A stretch of DNA of 64,000 nucleotides from Prevotella sp. (GCA_016285075.1 JAEEQB010000023.1:1-64000); one strand, 5' to 3'. Shown: positions 17,713-28,585, counted from the first letter of the stretch. Program-made: numbers and translations. Notes: generated by a model from the letters alone, not told the origin.

Positions 17713-19368
17713 TTATTTCTCTCCTGTATCCGCAGCACAATAGATATATCCCTGTTGCCGATAAATTCCGAGGAGCGGAGACAGACGACGGCGAAAGTCA
17801 GCGAAGTCCTTCTTTGCGGGACTGACCCACTGTACCTCGGAAAGAGCTGCAGCACGTGGCAGCATCTGATACAGCAAAAGGGAACGCCAGGCTATGTATT
17901 CAGTCCAGATATTGGCCTGCACACCGATGATATGCCGGCGTGTGGCCTCATCAAGGCTGTCGGGAGCAGGCTCGTAGCTGTAGATCTTCTCCAACGGCAC
18001 ATAGCCACCGATAAGGAGGGGTTTGTTCCAGTGCTTGTCCTCTGCCAGCTGATAATAGTCGAAGTAACAGTAGGCGGTGGGAGCCATGATGACATCGTGT
18101 CCCTCGTGGGCAGCCTTGATGCCGTGTTCTATGCCACGCCAGCACAGGACGGTGGCACTTTGGGAAATGTCACCTTCCATGATTTCGTCCCACCCGATGA
18201 TACTGCGTCCTAACGAGTTGATGTATTTCTCCATGCGATTGGTGAAATATCCCTGCAGCTTGGCTTCGGCCGAGAGTCCCCCTCCACCCTTGATACCTTG
18301 TTCGCGGATGCGGCGCTGACACTTGGGGCACTGCTTCCAGCGTGTCTTGGGGGCTTCGTCGCCCCCGATGTTAATGTAGTGGGAAGGGAAGATGGCAGCC
18401 ACTTCGTCCATGACGCCGCTAAGCAGCTCGAATACCTTGTCGTTACCCGCACAGAGTATATCATCAAAGACGCCCCACGTAGGCTCGACCTCATAGGGGC
18501 CACCGATACACCCCAGTTCCGGATAGGCAGCGAGGATGGCCAGCGCATGACCGGGCAATTCCACTTCAGGTATGACGGTGATGCAGCGTTCGGCGGCATA
18601 GCTTACCACATCGCGCAGCTGCTGTTGGGTATAATACCCGCCATGAGGGGTGTCATCGAAGAGTCCGGAATTGCGTCCGATAACGGTGTGGCGTCGCTGC
18701 GAGCCAATCATGTGCAGTCGTGGGTACTTCTTACTTTCTATACGCCACCCCTGGTCGTCGGTGAGGTGCCAGTGGAAGGTGTTCATGCCATGAAGCGCAA
18801 GGATATCGATGTATTCCTTCACCTGATCAACAGAGAAGAAGTGGCGGCACACGTCGAGGTGCATGGCACGGTAGCCGAAGCGAGGCTCGTCAGTAATAGT
18901 CACAGCAGGAAGGGAAACCGGTAAAGTCTGAGCTTCCATTGTCGAAACGCCAGCCAGCGACTTGCGCAGGGTCTGCACACCATAGAACACGCCACGGGGA
19001 CTTCCCCCTTCGATGGTCACTCCCCGCTTGGGATGAACGGTAAGCCGATAGCCTTCGGCATTAGTGATTTTGGGGTTGACCTGCAGCGTGATTACTTTAG
19101 GGCCTTTCTTGGTGATTTTAGGCATCTTGTCCGTAAGGGGAAGGCTGAACCCTGTCTGCTCCTGGATATAGGTCTGGAGGAAGCGTACATTCTGCTGCAT
19201 CTGTTCATCGGTGCTGGTACAGACAACAAGGCAGGAGGCGTCGAGCAGGAAAGGGTCATCCTTGGCCATGTGTATATCCTTGGGCAGAGGTACTACCTGA
19301 TAGTCAACCCCAGCCACTGCTGGGCTGAAGAACAGACAGGAAAGAATCAACAAGCAATAATTCTTCAT
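17713..19368 (-). CDS. GH20 beta-N-acetylhexosaminidase, secreted
   Basis: HLDVCRHFFSVDQVKEYID, FHWHLTDDQGWRIE, YINIGGDEAPKTRW (catalytic DE). Confidence 0.95.
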   Translation of the reverse strand: MKNYCLLILSCLFFSPAVAGVDYQVVPLPKDIHMAKDDPFLLDASCLVVCTSTDEQMQQNVRFLQTYIQEQTGFSLPLTDKMPKITKKGPKVITLQVNPKITNAEGYRLTVHPKRGVTIEGGSPRGVFYGVQTLRKSLAGVSTMEAQTLPVSLPAVTITDEPRFGYRAMHLDVCRHFFSVDQVKEYIDILALHGMNTFHWHLTDDQGWRIESKKYPRLHMIGSQRRHTVIGRNSGLFDDTPHGGYYTQQQLRDVVSYAAERCITVIPEVELPGHALAILAAYPELGCIGGPYEVEPTWGVFDDILCAGNDKVFELLSGVMDEVAAIFPSHYINIGGDEAPKTRWKQCPKCQRRIREQGIKGGGGLSAEAKLQGYFTNRMEKYINSLGRSIIGWDEIMEGDISQSATVLCWRGIEHGIKAAHEGHDVIMAPTAYCYFDYYQLAEDKHWNKPLLIGGYVPLEKIYSYEPAPDSLDEATRRHIIGVQANIWTEYIAWRSLLLYQMLPRAAALSEVQWVSPAKKDFADFRRRLSPLLGIYRQQGYIYCAADTGEK

Positions 19369-19390
19369 AAGTTATTATGGTTTTTAAAGG

Positions 19391-21946
19391 TTAATAATCA
19401 ATCACGGCCTTGAATTTCTGCTGTCCGCTGAACTCGCAGCGTACTTCGCAGGAACTGTTGGGTTCCAGGCTGATATAGTTGTCGCTGAAGGTGACACCGT
19501 CAATGAGCCTGCCCTTTGGTGTGCGAAGTGACAGGTGGAGCAAATAGGCCACTTGATCGGTGGGGTTTGTGACGGTGAGCGTGACATAGGTTTTTCCGTC
19601 TGCCGTCTGGTGGGTCTCGCTGATGCGACAGTCCTTCGTGCGGCTTGCCCCAATGGCCTTGTGATCGGCCTGATGGAGCAACGGGGTGTCGTACCAGGTA
19701 GAATGGTTCCAGTCGAATCTGTCGCTGTCGGCCGAAAGAGCATAGACGTTTGAAGAGTGGGTTCCTTCTATCTCCAGGAACAAATAGCCGTTAGTTTCGC
19801 TAAGGGGCTTCAGCTGGAACACATCAGCATGACCGTTGGCGGGAATGGTCAGTTGTTTCTCCTGCTTTTCCAGCAGCTGTCCGCTGATGCCGTAGACTTT
19901 CATCCTTGCCCTCACGGTGACAGAATCGAGCCGGCTGTTCACTGCCCGCACGTGGCGATCGAGGTAGTTATAGACCAACTGCAGAGGCTCGCAGGCTTTC
20001 TTCACCGCATAGAAAGCAGCCGTGGGACGCAGGTAGTAATCGTAAAGTTGCCAATAGAGGGCTGGACGGGCACTGTTGAGCATCCATTGTATGAGTCCAG
20101 TGGCCTTGGGCGAATTGTAGCGAAAGGCTTCGAACATGGCGCGTGTGCCATCGTAGCCTACCATGGAAGCTTTGCGCAGATAGTCATCGAAGCTTACGGC
20201 CTCGCCATAACGGGCTGCTATGGTCTGGCTAAGCACGTTCAGATTGTTGAATGCCGAGGTTGAGGACGTGCAATGGTAGTTCCACACAGAATCCATGGGC
20301 CAACAGTCACGGCCAATCATCTGCTCTATAGACTCCCTGACAGGCAACTGTGCGCCTGTACAGGTTTCCGTGTTAAAGCCAAAGGCTCCACCGGGGGCCT
20401 CGGCATAATACCAGTAGGCAGGTGCCACATATTCATAGGGTCCTTCCATCTTGGCTCCAGACGCACCCGTGAGGTCGCTCTCCAGTCCTTTGGCTGAGAT
20501 GATCTGCGGACGGTCGTCAATGGTTCGTTGTATCTTCAGGTACTCATGTTCCAAGTCGGGCACAGGCAGGCGGTCGCTGCCTGTGAACCAGGCAATGATG
20601 GAAGGGTGATGACGCAGATAGCGCAGCTGGTCGGCAAACTGCCGGGACACGAGCTTGATGTCATCGGCGGAAGTGATGCCACCGAAGTGCGGGTCCACAG
20701 GTTTGCCTAAGTACTCCTCCCACTCCCACTGACAGCTCCAACCGGCCAGGAGCATGATGCCCTTCTCGTCACACAGGTCGTAGAGTGCCTGGGAATTGCC
20801 CCAGAAACCTTCCAGACGTACCGTATTGAGGTTCATCTGACGCACCAGCTCCAGCTGTTGTGCATAGCGTTGAGGAGTGTCACGAAGGAAGATGTCGTCA
20901 GTCCATCCTGCTCCCAACAGCTGTATACGTTTTCCGTTGAGGGTAAAGGCACGGTAGCCGTCGTTAGTGATGAAGCTGCCGACCTCGCGGATGCCAAACC
21001 TGACAGACGCCTCATCTGACAGCGAATGGTCCTGGCTTGCCTCTAAGCGAAGGGTATAGAGTTCGGGCTTACCCAAGGTGTAGCACCACCATAGCCTTGG
21101 GTTCCTAACATGAAGTGCAGGATGATTACCAGCATCGATGTGGAGCGTTTTCGCCTCATAAGGTTTCAGCGAATAAGGCACCGAGAAGCGTTTCCCCTCC
21201 AGCTCACCTGTCAGCTGTCCACTGGATGGTTGTGCGCTGAGGTTCCTGATGCCGGTCTCTACTGTGAGCCAAGCCTCGTCCAAGGTCTGTAGGTTCAAGC
21301 GCGTCTTGACGGTGGGATGGCTGATCACGACAGCACCCGTACGCTTCACGCTGACAGGTCGCCAGATGCCCATATTCTGATCGGCAGGCCACGGATTCCA
21401 GTCTACAAAACCAATATTCGGATCGCCAGGCTGTGCGGCAAACACCTCCACCGTCAGCGTGTTCTGCTCACGGGCCTGCCGGGTGACATCTATCTCATAG
21501 GTACGGAAAGGGCCTCTCACGGTGTCGCGTGATGCCACGAGCGTTCCGTTCAGACGGATGTTCGCACTATAGCCTATTCCCTCAAAAACTATTGAGACAT
21601 GCTCCTGGGCACTCAGCCCTTCAAGGGCGAAATCGCGTTCGTAGATCCAAGGTACACGGAAACGTGAGGCATCAACGTGCTTGTAGTTCATTCCCTCCAG
21701 AATATCAGGATATTCGCAGCGGGATCCTCGCTGGGTGGTAAGCACGCCCATCACGGTAGAAGGGACAGTGGCTTCATACCATGTGCCATCGGTAACAACC
21801 GACGACCGGCAGCGCCAATTGTCGGCGAGTGGGATGATTCGGCTTTGGGCTTTCAGTGGCTGATGCATCAGCAGCATGGACATAAAGAGCAAATGCTGGA
21901 ACAGCATCAGCTGGACGGTTGATGTAGTCGGTCTTTTCAATAGCAT
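19391..21946 (-). CDS. GH2 protein, exo-beta-D-glucosaminidase (CsxA)-like
   Basis: GH2 sugar-binding/TIM-barrel layout; HHPSIIAWFTGSD with Asp at the acid position as in CsxA-type enzymes; GFNTETCTG nucleophile region. Confidence 0.8.
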   Translation of the reverse strand: MLLKRPTTSTVQLMLFQHLLFMSMLLMHQPLKAQSRIIPLADNWRCRSSVVTDGTWYEATVPSTVMGVLTTQRGSRCEYPDILEGMNYKHVDASRFRVPWIYERDFALEGLSAQEHVSIVFEGIGYSANIRLNGTLVASRDTVRGPFRTYEIDVTRQAREQNTLTVEVFAAQPGDPNIGFVDWNPWPADQNMGIWRPVSVKRTGAVVISHPTVKTRLNLQTLDEAWLTVETGIRNLSAQPSSGQLTGELEGKRFSVPYSLKPYEAKTLHIDAGNHPALHVRNPRLWWCYTLGKPELYTLRLEASQDHSLSDEASVRFGIREVGSFITNDGYRAFTLNGKRIQLLGAGWTDDIFLRDTPQRYAQQLELVRQMNLNTVRLEGFWGNSQALYDLCDEKGIMLLAGWSCQWEWEEYLGKPVDPHFGGITSADDIKLVSRQFADQLRYLRHHPSIIAWFTGSDRLPVPDLEHEYLKIQRTIDDRPQIISAKGLESDLTGASGAKMEGPYEYVAPAYWYYAEAPGGAFGFNTETCTGAQLPVRESIEQMIGRDCWPMDSVWNYHCTSSTSAFNNLNVLSQTIAARYGEAVSFDDYLRKASMVGYDGTRAMFEAFRYNSPKATGLIQWMLNSARPALYWQLYDYYLRPTAAFYAVKKACEPLQLVYNYLDRHVRAVNSRLDSVTVRARMKVYGISGQLLEKQEKQLTIPANGHADVFQLKPLSETNGYLFLEIEGTHSSNVYALSADSDRFDWNHSTWYDTPLLHQADHKAIGASRTKDCRISETHQTADGKTYVTLTVTNPTDQVAYLLHLSLRTPKGRLIDGVTFSDNYISLEPNSSCEVRCEFSGQQKFKAVIDY

Positions 21947-21980
21947 AGTCAGTATGTTTTGGAGGGGGGTGCCCCTGGGA

Positions 21981-22331
21981 CTATTGCAGATAGTCCAGCT
22001 GCTTCTTCAGGGCCTGCAGCTCATCGCGTACTCCAATAAGACGAGACAACACTTCGGCTGTGCGTTCAGATCCGTCAGGGTTGGCATTGATCATCTTCTT
22101 GGCGGCAGCCAGCTTGAAGCCGCGTACCTTCACCAAGTTGTGAATCAGCCTGATGGTGTCAATATCTTTCTCCTGATACTGGCGCACCTTGGCTGGGCCG
22201 CTGGTTTTGGGCTTCAGCATCGGGAACTCCGTCTCCCAGTAACGCAGCGTACTCTCGTTGAGTTCGAACATTTTTGCAACTTCCTTGATGGAGTAGTAAA
22301 GCTTTTGAGGTTTGTATTCATTCAGTGCCAT
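21981..22331 (-). CDS. MerR family transcriptional regulator
   Basis: YYSIKEVAKMFELNESTLRYWETEFPMLKPKTSGPAKVRQYQEKDIDTI; start taken at 22331. Confidence 0.92.
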   Translation of the reverse strand: MALNEYKPQKLYYSIKEVAKMFELNESTLRYWETEFPMLKPKTSGPAKVRQYQEKDIDTIRLIHNLVKVRGFKLAAAKKMINANPDGSERTAEVLSRLIGVRDELQALKKQLDYLQ

Positions 22332-22444
22332 GGCATATCGTTTATCGTTTCGTCTGCAAAGGTACGAATAAGTCAGAACAATACAAAACAAAAAAGATGT
22401 TTTTTTGGTTTTATTGTCAAACGGAAGCAACGGCAAAGGGAGTG

Positions 22445-22556
22445 CATAGTTCATAGTTCATAGTTCATAGTTCATAGTGCTTAGTTCATAGTGCATAGTT
22501 CATAGTGCATAGTTCATAGTTCATAGTTCATAGTTCATAGTGCATAGTTCATAGTT
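22445..22556. repeat. Heptanucleotide tandem array (CATAGTT/CATAGTG), 16 copies
   Basis: Counted directly from the sequence. Confidence 0.92.
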
Positions 22557-22773
22557 CTTGCAAGCGACCAGAGGTCGAGCGCATAGTTTATCCTTATTTG
22601 CCCTCGAAGGCAATAGAATGGTATTAAATCCGTTATTCTTATATGGAAAAGACACCCGACAACAGCCAACAATGCCATATCAGGGAGAAAACTGAAAAAA
22701 TATTTGCCTTTTTTGTGAACGGTTTGCCTTTTGCGGTGTATGCAGTAATGTAAAACCCATAAGCGACAAAACG

Positions 22774-23613
22774 ATGAGAACGACATTCATGGCAATCCTA
22801 CTCCTGGCCGCTGCACTCCTGAACACGAGTGCGCAAGACCTGCCTACCAGTGCTGCCGAATACGAGATGCAAATAGTCAGCTCGTATGCTGACAGGGACT
22901 TGAAGAAGCTCGACAAACTGCTGAGTGGGTACTATAAAAGCGGACTATACCCCGTGGATGTGCTGATGTACAACTACAACGAACTGCAGGGCATGGAGGA
23001 TTGGGGAGTCATCGTCATGTCATCGGCAGAAAGCCTGATTGGAAAGCTCATGCTCCAGCGGGTGCTCAACGTGCATCGTGACAAGGTGGTTGTATGCACA
23101 GAACTGGGAGGCCTTGACTCGCTTACCTGCGAGAGACTTGACATTCCTATGCCCCCGACGACGTGGAAGCCCGAAGAGACGTATGAGCAGACAATCAGAT
23201 GGGTGGCCGGACACGCAGGGCGAAACGTCTATTTCCCCTTCACCGACTCCCCGCTCTTCAAAGAGTTTCCCGACGCCATGAAGGAACGCATCTATAACGA
23301 AGGACTGACCATGCGCTACTCGGCCACGCCCTACGACAATATAGCCGTCAAGATACGCAACCTTGAAGAACGTTACCTGACAGACTACCTGAAGCTGTCG
23401 CTCCAGCCCTACAACGAGAAAAAAGACCATCGGCTATACAGGCGATTCACACCAGGTATGCTCGCACTCAACTACTCAGCCATCTACATGGACATGCTGC
23501 CATATTACCGTGAGCACAGACCCGACAGGGTGGAATGGCTGCAAGGGCTCAATAGCGCCTGCCAACACCACTACAGCAACATCTCGATGAACAGGTTATT
23601 TAACACCGAGTAA
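22774..23613 (+). CDS. Hypothetical secreted protein, first gene of the ECF sigma operon
   Basis: Signal peptide MRTTFMAILLLAAALLNTSAQ; 3 bp before the sigma gene. Confidence 0.7.
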   Translation: MRTTFMAILLLAAALLNTSAQDLPTSAAEYEMQIVSSYADRDLKKLDKLLSGYYKSGLYPVDVLMYNYNELQGMEDWGVIVMSSAESLIGKLMLQRVLNVHRDKVVVCTELGGLDSLTCERLDIPMPPTTWKPEETYEQTIRWVAGHAGRNVYFPFTDSPLFKEFPDAMKERIYNEGLTMRYSATPYDNIAVKIRNLEERYLTDYLKLSLQPYNEKKDHRLYRRFTPGMLALNYSAIYMDMLPYYREHRPDRVEWLQGLNSACQHHYSNISMNRLFNTE

Positions 23614-23615
23614 TC

Positions 23616-24188
23616 ATGGCACTGTTCCACCTACATAAAAGAAACAGGACCGACGAGGAGTTGATGGCGCAGGTGAAAGGCGGCAGCAGCAGCGCTTTCG
23701 ATGAACTCTACCGGCGCTATGCCCGAAAGCTCAACGGATTCTTCTTCTGCCAGCTGGGAGGCGACCCCGAACAGGCTGCAGATGCCGTGCAAGACGTGAT
23801 GCTTCACCTCTATGAGGCACGCTCACGCTACAAGACGGGAGAAAACGTCGCCACCTGGATCTTCACCATGGCATACAACCTCTGCAAGAACCAATACCGC
23901 CATCTGGCACACGAACAGAACTATCTGGCACAACTCGATGCGGAACCCGTCACAGAGAGCCAGGTGGAAGTGCAGATAGACAGACAGCGACTCGAGGAAG
24001 CCCTCGGAGAAGTGCTCGCCTCGCTCTCACCACCTCTGCGCATGCTCTTCTCGCTGAGATATGAGGAAGACCTCACAGTGCCACAAATCGCGAAAATCCA
24101 GGAGCTGCCCGAGGGAACGGTCAAGAGCCGGTTGCACAAGACAATGAACATCATCCGAAATAAATTAAAAGAATATGAAAATAAGTAA
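23616..24188 (+). CDS. ECF-type RNA polymerase sigma factor
   Basis: FDELYRRYARKLNGFFFCQLGGDPEQAADAVQDVMLHLYEA; LSLRYEEDLTVPQIAKIQELPEGTVKSRLHKT. Confidence 0.93.
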   Translation: MALFHLHKRNRTDEELMAQVKGGSSSAFDELYRRYARKLNGFFFCQLGGDPEQAADAVQDVMLHLYEARSRYKTGENVATWIFTMAYNLCKNQYRHLAHEQNYLAQLDAEPVTESQVEVQIDRQRLEEALGEVLASLSPPLRMLFSLRYEEDLTVPQIAKIQELPEGTVKSRLHKTMNIIRNKLKEYENK

Positions 24189-24648
24189 TGAAGATATCAT
24201 CTCGGCAGCCAAGACGCTGAGGACAAGACAGGAGAATGAACTCAGGACTCCTGAGAACCCGCTGAAAGCCAAGCGCAGCAAGACGGGGTGGATAGCGGCA
24301 GCCGCCTGTACGGCAGGATTCATTCTCGGCTTCGGCGTTCATCCCTCAACAGTACCCTCCACCGATAGCGATGCACAACGGGCTCAGCTCGACTCACTTA
24401 GGCAAGAGGTGCTTCTGGTCAGGAATACGCAGCCGCAGGTGGTGAAAGAAACAATCCACGACACCATCTTCACGACAAAGGTCCTCACCCGCGAAATAGT
24501 CAGGGAAGTTCCCGTCGTGGCAAAGAACGAACAGGCAACAGACAACAATTCAAACAGCATTATTAACGAACAGGGCCAGTCAGCGACAGTAGGATGTTCC
24601 ATGATGTGCGACAACATCAGCTACGACCTGATTGCCTCAAAAAACTAA
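24175..24648 (+). CDS. Small single-TM protein, possible anti-sigma-like partner
   Basis: Overlaps the sigma gene by 14 bp; one hydrophobic segment (TGWIAAAACTAGFILGFG). Confidence 0.6.
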   Translation: MKISNEDIISAAKTLRTRQENELRTPENPLKAKRSKTGWIAAAACTAGFILGFGVHPSTVPSTDSDAQRAQLDSLRQEVLLVRNTQPQVVKETIHDTIFTTKVLTREIVREVPVVAKNEQATDNNSNSIINEQGQSATVGCSMMCDNISYDLIASKN

Positions 24649-24657
24649 AGAAAAAAA

Positions 24658-25596
24658 ATGAAAAGAACATTATTGACAGCAGCCATCCTGCTCACCGCAC
24701 TGATGGCACAGGCACAGAACAGCGTGAAAATCAGCCCCGTCCTGAAAGTGGGAATGCAGAAAACCTATAGCATAAAGAGTGAAGCCATGAGTCCTGGCAC
24801 AGCTGCAGCAGACGTTTCGGGAGAGTTAACCTGCAAGGTGGTTGGAAAGACTGCCAACGGCTATCAGATTGACATGAAGTCGAAGGCAGACAAGATTGAT
24901 GCCACCCAGATGTTACAGAATCTGACATCGGCTGACATCATGCAACTGCTCAACTCGATGAACGTTGAGATGCTCACCGACAAGGATGGTGCGCTTACCG
25001 GTATCAAGAACGCAAAGGAGCTGATGGGAAAATGCAACGCTCTCATCGATTCCACGTTCAATGTCATCCTCAACCAGAGCCCTGAAATGAAAGACAACGA
25101 AATGATGAAGAGCACCATGCAGAAAGCCACTGAAACCTTGAAAGAAATGTTCAACGACAACTATCTGCTTGAGTCGTTCACCCAGACACCCGGCGTCACC
25201 AGCCTCAACGGAAAGACCATCACTGACGGAATGGTGGAAGACGGCAACTTCGGTCAAATCTTCAATACGAAGACCACCTATTCAGTTCTAAACGGCGGCA
25301 AGACCATCGCACTGGACACCAAAGCCGACGTTGACATGAAAACCATGAAAGACTACGTGCTCAAGATGATGAAAAGCATGATGCCGGAGTCGGTGGCCAA
25401 GGAGACCAATCCAGAACAGCTGAGCGCCATGATTGACACCATGATCTCTTCTGGGAACTTCAAGATGGACATGAACAGGAAGGCTACCTATGACATCGGC
25501 GATGACGGCTGGGTGAAGAAACTCATTATGGAGATGGAGTTCAATTCGCCCACCCAGGCAACAAAGATGCGCCAGGTGACCACGTTGAAAGACTGA
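24658..25596 (+). CDS. Secreted hypothetical protein (DUF6263-like)
   Basis: Signal peptide; same operon; general resemblance only. Confidence 0.55.
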   Translation: MKRTLLTAAILLTALMAQAQNSVKISPVLKVGMQKTYSIKSEAMSPGTAAADVSGELTCKVVGKTANGYQIDMKSKADKIDATQMLQNLTSADIMQLLNSMNVEMLTDKDGALTGIKNAKELMGKCNALIDSTFNVILNQSPEMKDNEMMKSTMQKATETLKEMFNDNYLLESFTQTPGVTSLNGKTITDGMVEDGNFGQIFNTKTTYSVLNGGKTIALDTKADVDMKTMKDYVLKMMKSMMPESVAKETNPEQLSAMIDTMISSGNFKMDMNRKATYDIGDDGWVKKLIMEMEFNSPTQATKMRQVTTLKD

Positions 25597-25624
25597 TGAG
25601 AATGAAACCCTTTTTGACCTCGAT

Positions 25625-28585
25625 ATGCCCATGATACTCATTCTGCGCCCACTGGAATGGTTCGGTATCGTGGGAGCAGAACTAAAGCGAGTGAGTTCCC
25701 TCAGCCAGTATATGATGGTGGAGGGAACTGTCATCAGCGATCATATAGGTGCCGATCAGAAGGACTTGCACGAGCTGGCCATGCTCTGCGAACAGCTGCG
25801 TCCTGCCAGCCTCTATGCCAAATATGCCAATCAGAAGGTATTCCGGCACGAGAAAGACTTCTGGGCAACGAAAGACACGACTGTCAGGTCGCATGTGAAA
25901 CGGATGGCAGACAAGTCTGTCATCAAGGCTGTCGGTCTGGCCGACCTGCTGGACATACCTATTCTCTACTGCGATGACAAGAAAACGCCCTTACGCATTT
26001 CCGAACAATTGAAGCTGGAAAGTGGCAGAGAGGTGACACCCGTCATGAACTTCCACCGCCACAGCGAGGGCACTACCTACCAGCTACAGCTCCGTATTGA
26101 CGGGAGTCTGGTGGAAAAGCCCTCTGAGCATCATCTCATTGTGCTTACCCACGAACCCGGTATGTTCGTGATTGACAGGTGTATCTGTTTCCTATGCAAC
26201 GGCTTCAGCGGAAAGCTGCTGTTGCCTTTTACAGGAAAACAGCAAGTAGAGATTCCCAGGAAGATGGAAAACGACTACTTCCACCGCTTCATCATGAAAC
26301 ATGTGGCACAGGCGGAGGTCAACGCCGAAGGGTTCGACATCACGGACATCAGCATCCAGCCACGTGCTTGCCTGACGGCAGAGACTGCCATCAACGGAAG
26401 TCACTTACTGATACTACGGTTCAGATATGGCAACTTGGAATACACACCTGATGCCATGTCCAGCGGTAAGGTCATGCTGACTGAGGAGCAGGGCAGCTTC
26501 AGATTTGTACGGCAACTGCGCAACAAGGACATAGAACGTCAACTGACTGAATGCTTGAAAGAGTTCCTGCCCAAGCAACCAAGCAGTTCCAACCTGACGG
26601 AGGGAACAAATATGATCAAATTCCCGTCACTTGGAAAGATGATAGAATGGTTGCGCGAATATGCCCCAAGACTGAAAGAACTGGGATTCGACGTTGTGCA
26701 GCCCTCTGAACACATCTATTATATAGGTCCGCTGAACGTAGAGCAGAGCGACACCTGGAACGGAGACTGGTTACAGACCGACGTAACGGTGATTGTAGAA
26801 GGCGACGGCAAGAACCAGCCGTCCGGGCAGTTGCGCATTCCCTTCCTCGACCTTCGCGACACCATATTAAGAGGTGAACAGGAGTATATGTTGCCTACTG
26901 GCGAGTTGCTGTTGATTCCACAAGAGTGGCTGAAACGCTACTCTGACCTGCTGCTGATAGGGATGAAGAAAGGCCAGGGTTTTCAACGACATAGAAGTCA
27001 GCTGCAAAAAGAAGAAGCTATTGACACACTTCAGGACAAGGGAGACACACTGCATGACTATTCTGCACCGCCCCCTCCCTCCTTACTCCGTGCCTCTCTA
27101 CGCCCCTATCAGCAGACGGGGTTCCAATGGCTATGGAAGAACTTCGTGGCGCAGACAGGCTGCTGTCTGTCGGACGAGATGGGACTTGGCAAGACCCTGC
27201 AAACCATCGCACTCCTGTTACGTTACAAGGAGGTGGCCAAGCCTGGGCCGACAGCCCTCCAGCCTCTGCCGGGAATGCTCTTCTCTGACGACGAGATGCG
27301 GGGAAGCACCCAGGAGGCATGTACAGAAGGATCATTCCATCTGCCCTATTACACCTCGCTTGTAGTAGCGCCTGCCTCAGTAGTTCATAACTGGCGTAAT
27401 GAATTGTCACGCTTCGCCCCCTCGCTTACGGTACTGACCTATACCGGCAACACCGCCCAAAGGAAGGACAAACGACTGGCAATCATGCGATGGGACATAG
27501 TGATCACTACCTACCGCACCTTGCTCAACGACATCGAACAGCTATCCAAGAATGAGTTCGGCATCATTGTGTTCGACGAGAGCCAAGCATTCAAGACCCC
27601 CACGTCGCTGATTCACCAGGCTGTCTGCCGGCTTCGTTCCTTACACTGTCTGGCACTCAGTGGTACGCCTGTAGAAAACAACCTGCAAGAGCTGTGGAGT
27701 CTGATGAACGTACTGAGTCCTCATCTGCTGGGTAGTGCACGGTCATTCCAGAACACCTTCATCAACCCTATAGCCAAACAGATGGAAGACAGCCGACGCG
27801 AACTGCTACGCCGTCTGATAGCCCCCTACTTCCTGAAACGTACCAAGGAAGAAGTGCTTGAAGACCTGCCAGAACGTCAGGATGAAATCATCGTCTGTCC
27901 GATGACCCATGAACAGGCAAGCCGCTATTCCGAGGAACTGTCGAAGGCCAGGAACGAATGGCTCGACCCACATGCCAATAGCAACAACAAGCAGATCCAT
28001 ATACTCGCTGCGCTGCAGCGACTGCGCCAAATAGCTAACGGTGAAGGAAAGCTCAACGTGGTCTTCGACCATTTGGAGAACCTGCGGCAAACCCAGCACA
28101 AAGTGCTCATCTTCAGTGAATATGTCACACTGCTGCAGCGTGTGGCCACCGGGATGACAAGCAGGGGCTGGACGTACGCCATGTTAACCGGACAGACCAA
28201 GCAACGTGAAGAGGTGATAGCACGTTTCCAAGTCCTGTCGCAGCGAGAGCAGACGCAAACGAGCTTCATCGCTGCCGAGTCGCCACAGGACTCGACCCAA
28301 GGTCAACAGTCGGCCGACTGCCAGTTCTTTCTCATCTCGCTGAAGGCGGGAGGAGTGGGACTGAATCTGACGGCTGCCGACTATGTGTTCCTGCTCGACC
28401 CATGGTGGAACCATGCTGCCGAAGAGCAGGCTATTGCCCGTGCCCACCGCATCGGTCAGAAACGCTCTATATTCGTCTATCGCTTCGTCTCATCCGGTAC
28501 ACTTGAAGAGCAGATTCTCACACTTCAAGACCGCAAGCAGTCGCTCATTGACAGTGTCATGCCATTTATATGCAACCCCAGCTGA
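25625..28585 (+). CDS. SNF2-family DEAD/DEAH-box helicase
   Basis: LRPYQQTGFQWLWKN, DEMGLGKTLQTIALL, DESQAFK, LSGTPVENNLQELWSL, GGVGLNLTAADYVFLLDPWWNHAAEEQAIARAHRIGQ. Confidence 0.95.
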   Translation: MPMILILRPLEWFGIVGAELKRVSSLSQYMMVEGTVISDHIGADQKDLHELAMLCEQLRPASLYAKYANQKVFRHEKDFWATKDTTVRSHVKRMADKSVIKAVGLADLLDIPILYCDDKKTPLRISEQLKLESGREVTPVMNFHRHSEGTTYQLQLRIDGSLVEKPSEHHLIVLTHEPGMFVIDRCICFLCNGFSGKLLLPFTGKQQVEIPRKMENDYFHRFIMKHVAQAEVNAEGFDITDISIQPRACLTAETAINGSHLLILRFRYGNLEYTPDAMSSGKVMLTEEQGSFRFVRQLRNKDIERQLTECLKEFLPKQPSSSNLTEGTNMIKFPSLGKMIEWLREYAPRLKELGFDVVQPSEHIYYIGPLNVEQSDTWNGDWLQTDVTVIVEGDGKNQPSGQLRIPFLDLRDTILRGEQEYMLPTGELLLIPQEWLKRYSDLLLIGMKKGQGFQRHRSQLQKEEAIDTLQDKGDTLHDYSAPPPPSLLRASLRPYQQTGFQWLWKNFVAQTGCCLSDEMGLGKTLQTIALLLRYKEVAKPGPTALQPLPGMLFSDDEMRGSTQEACTEGSFHLPYYTSLVVAPASVVHNWRNELSRFAPSLTVLTYTGNTAQRKDKRLAIMRWDIVITTYRTLLNDIEQLSKNEFGIIVFDESQAFKTPTSLIHQAVCRLRSLHCLALSGTPVENNLQELWSLMNVLSPHLLGSARSFQNTFINPIAKQMEDSRRELLRRLIAPYFLKRTKEEVLEDLPERQDEIIVCPMTHEQASRYSEELSKARNEWLDPHANSNNKQIHILAALQRLRQIANGEGKLNVVFDHLENLRQTQHKVLIFSEYVTLLQRVATGMTSRGWTYAMLTGQTKQREEVIARFQVLSQREQTQTSFIAAESPQDSTQGQQSADCQFFLISLKAGGVGLNLTAADYVFLLDPWWNHAAEEQAIARAHRIGQKRSIFVYRFVSSGTLEEQILTLQDRKQSLIDSVMPFICNPS

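Noticed and set aside
18298-18924. 208-aa plus-strand ORF
   Set aside because: Antisense to GH20 catalytic region.
22445-22556. CRISPR-like array
   Set aside because: 7-bp units with no spacers; simple tandem repeat. No CRISPR array or cas gene seen in the window.
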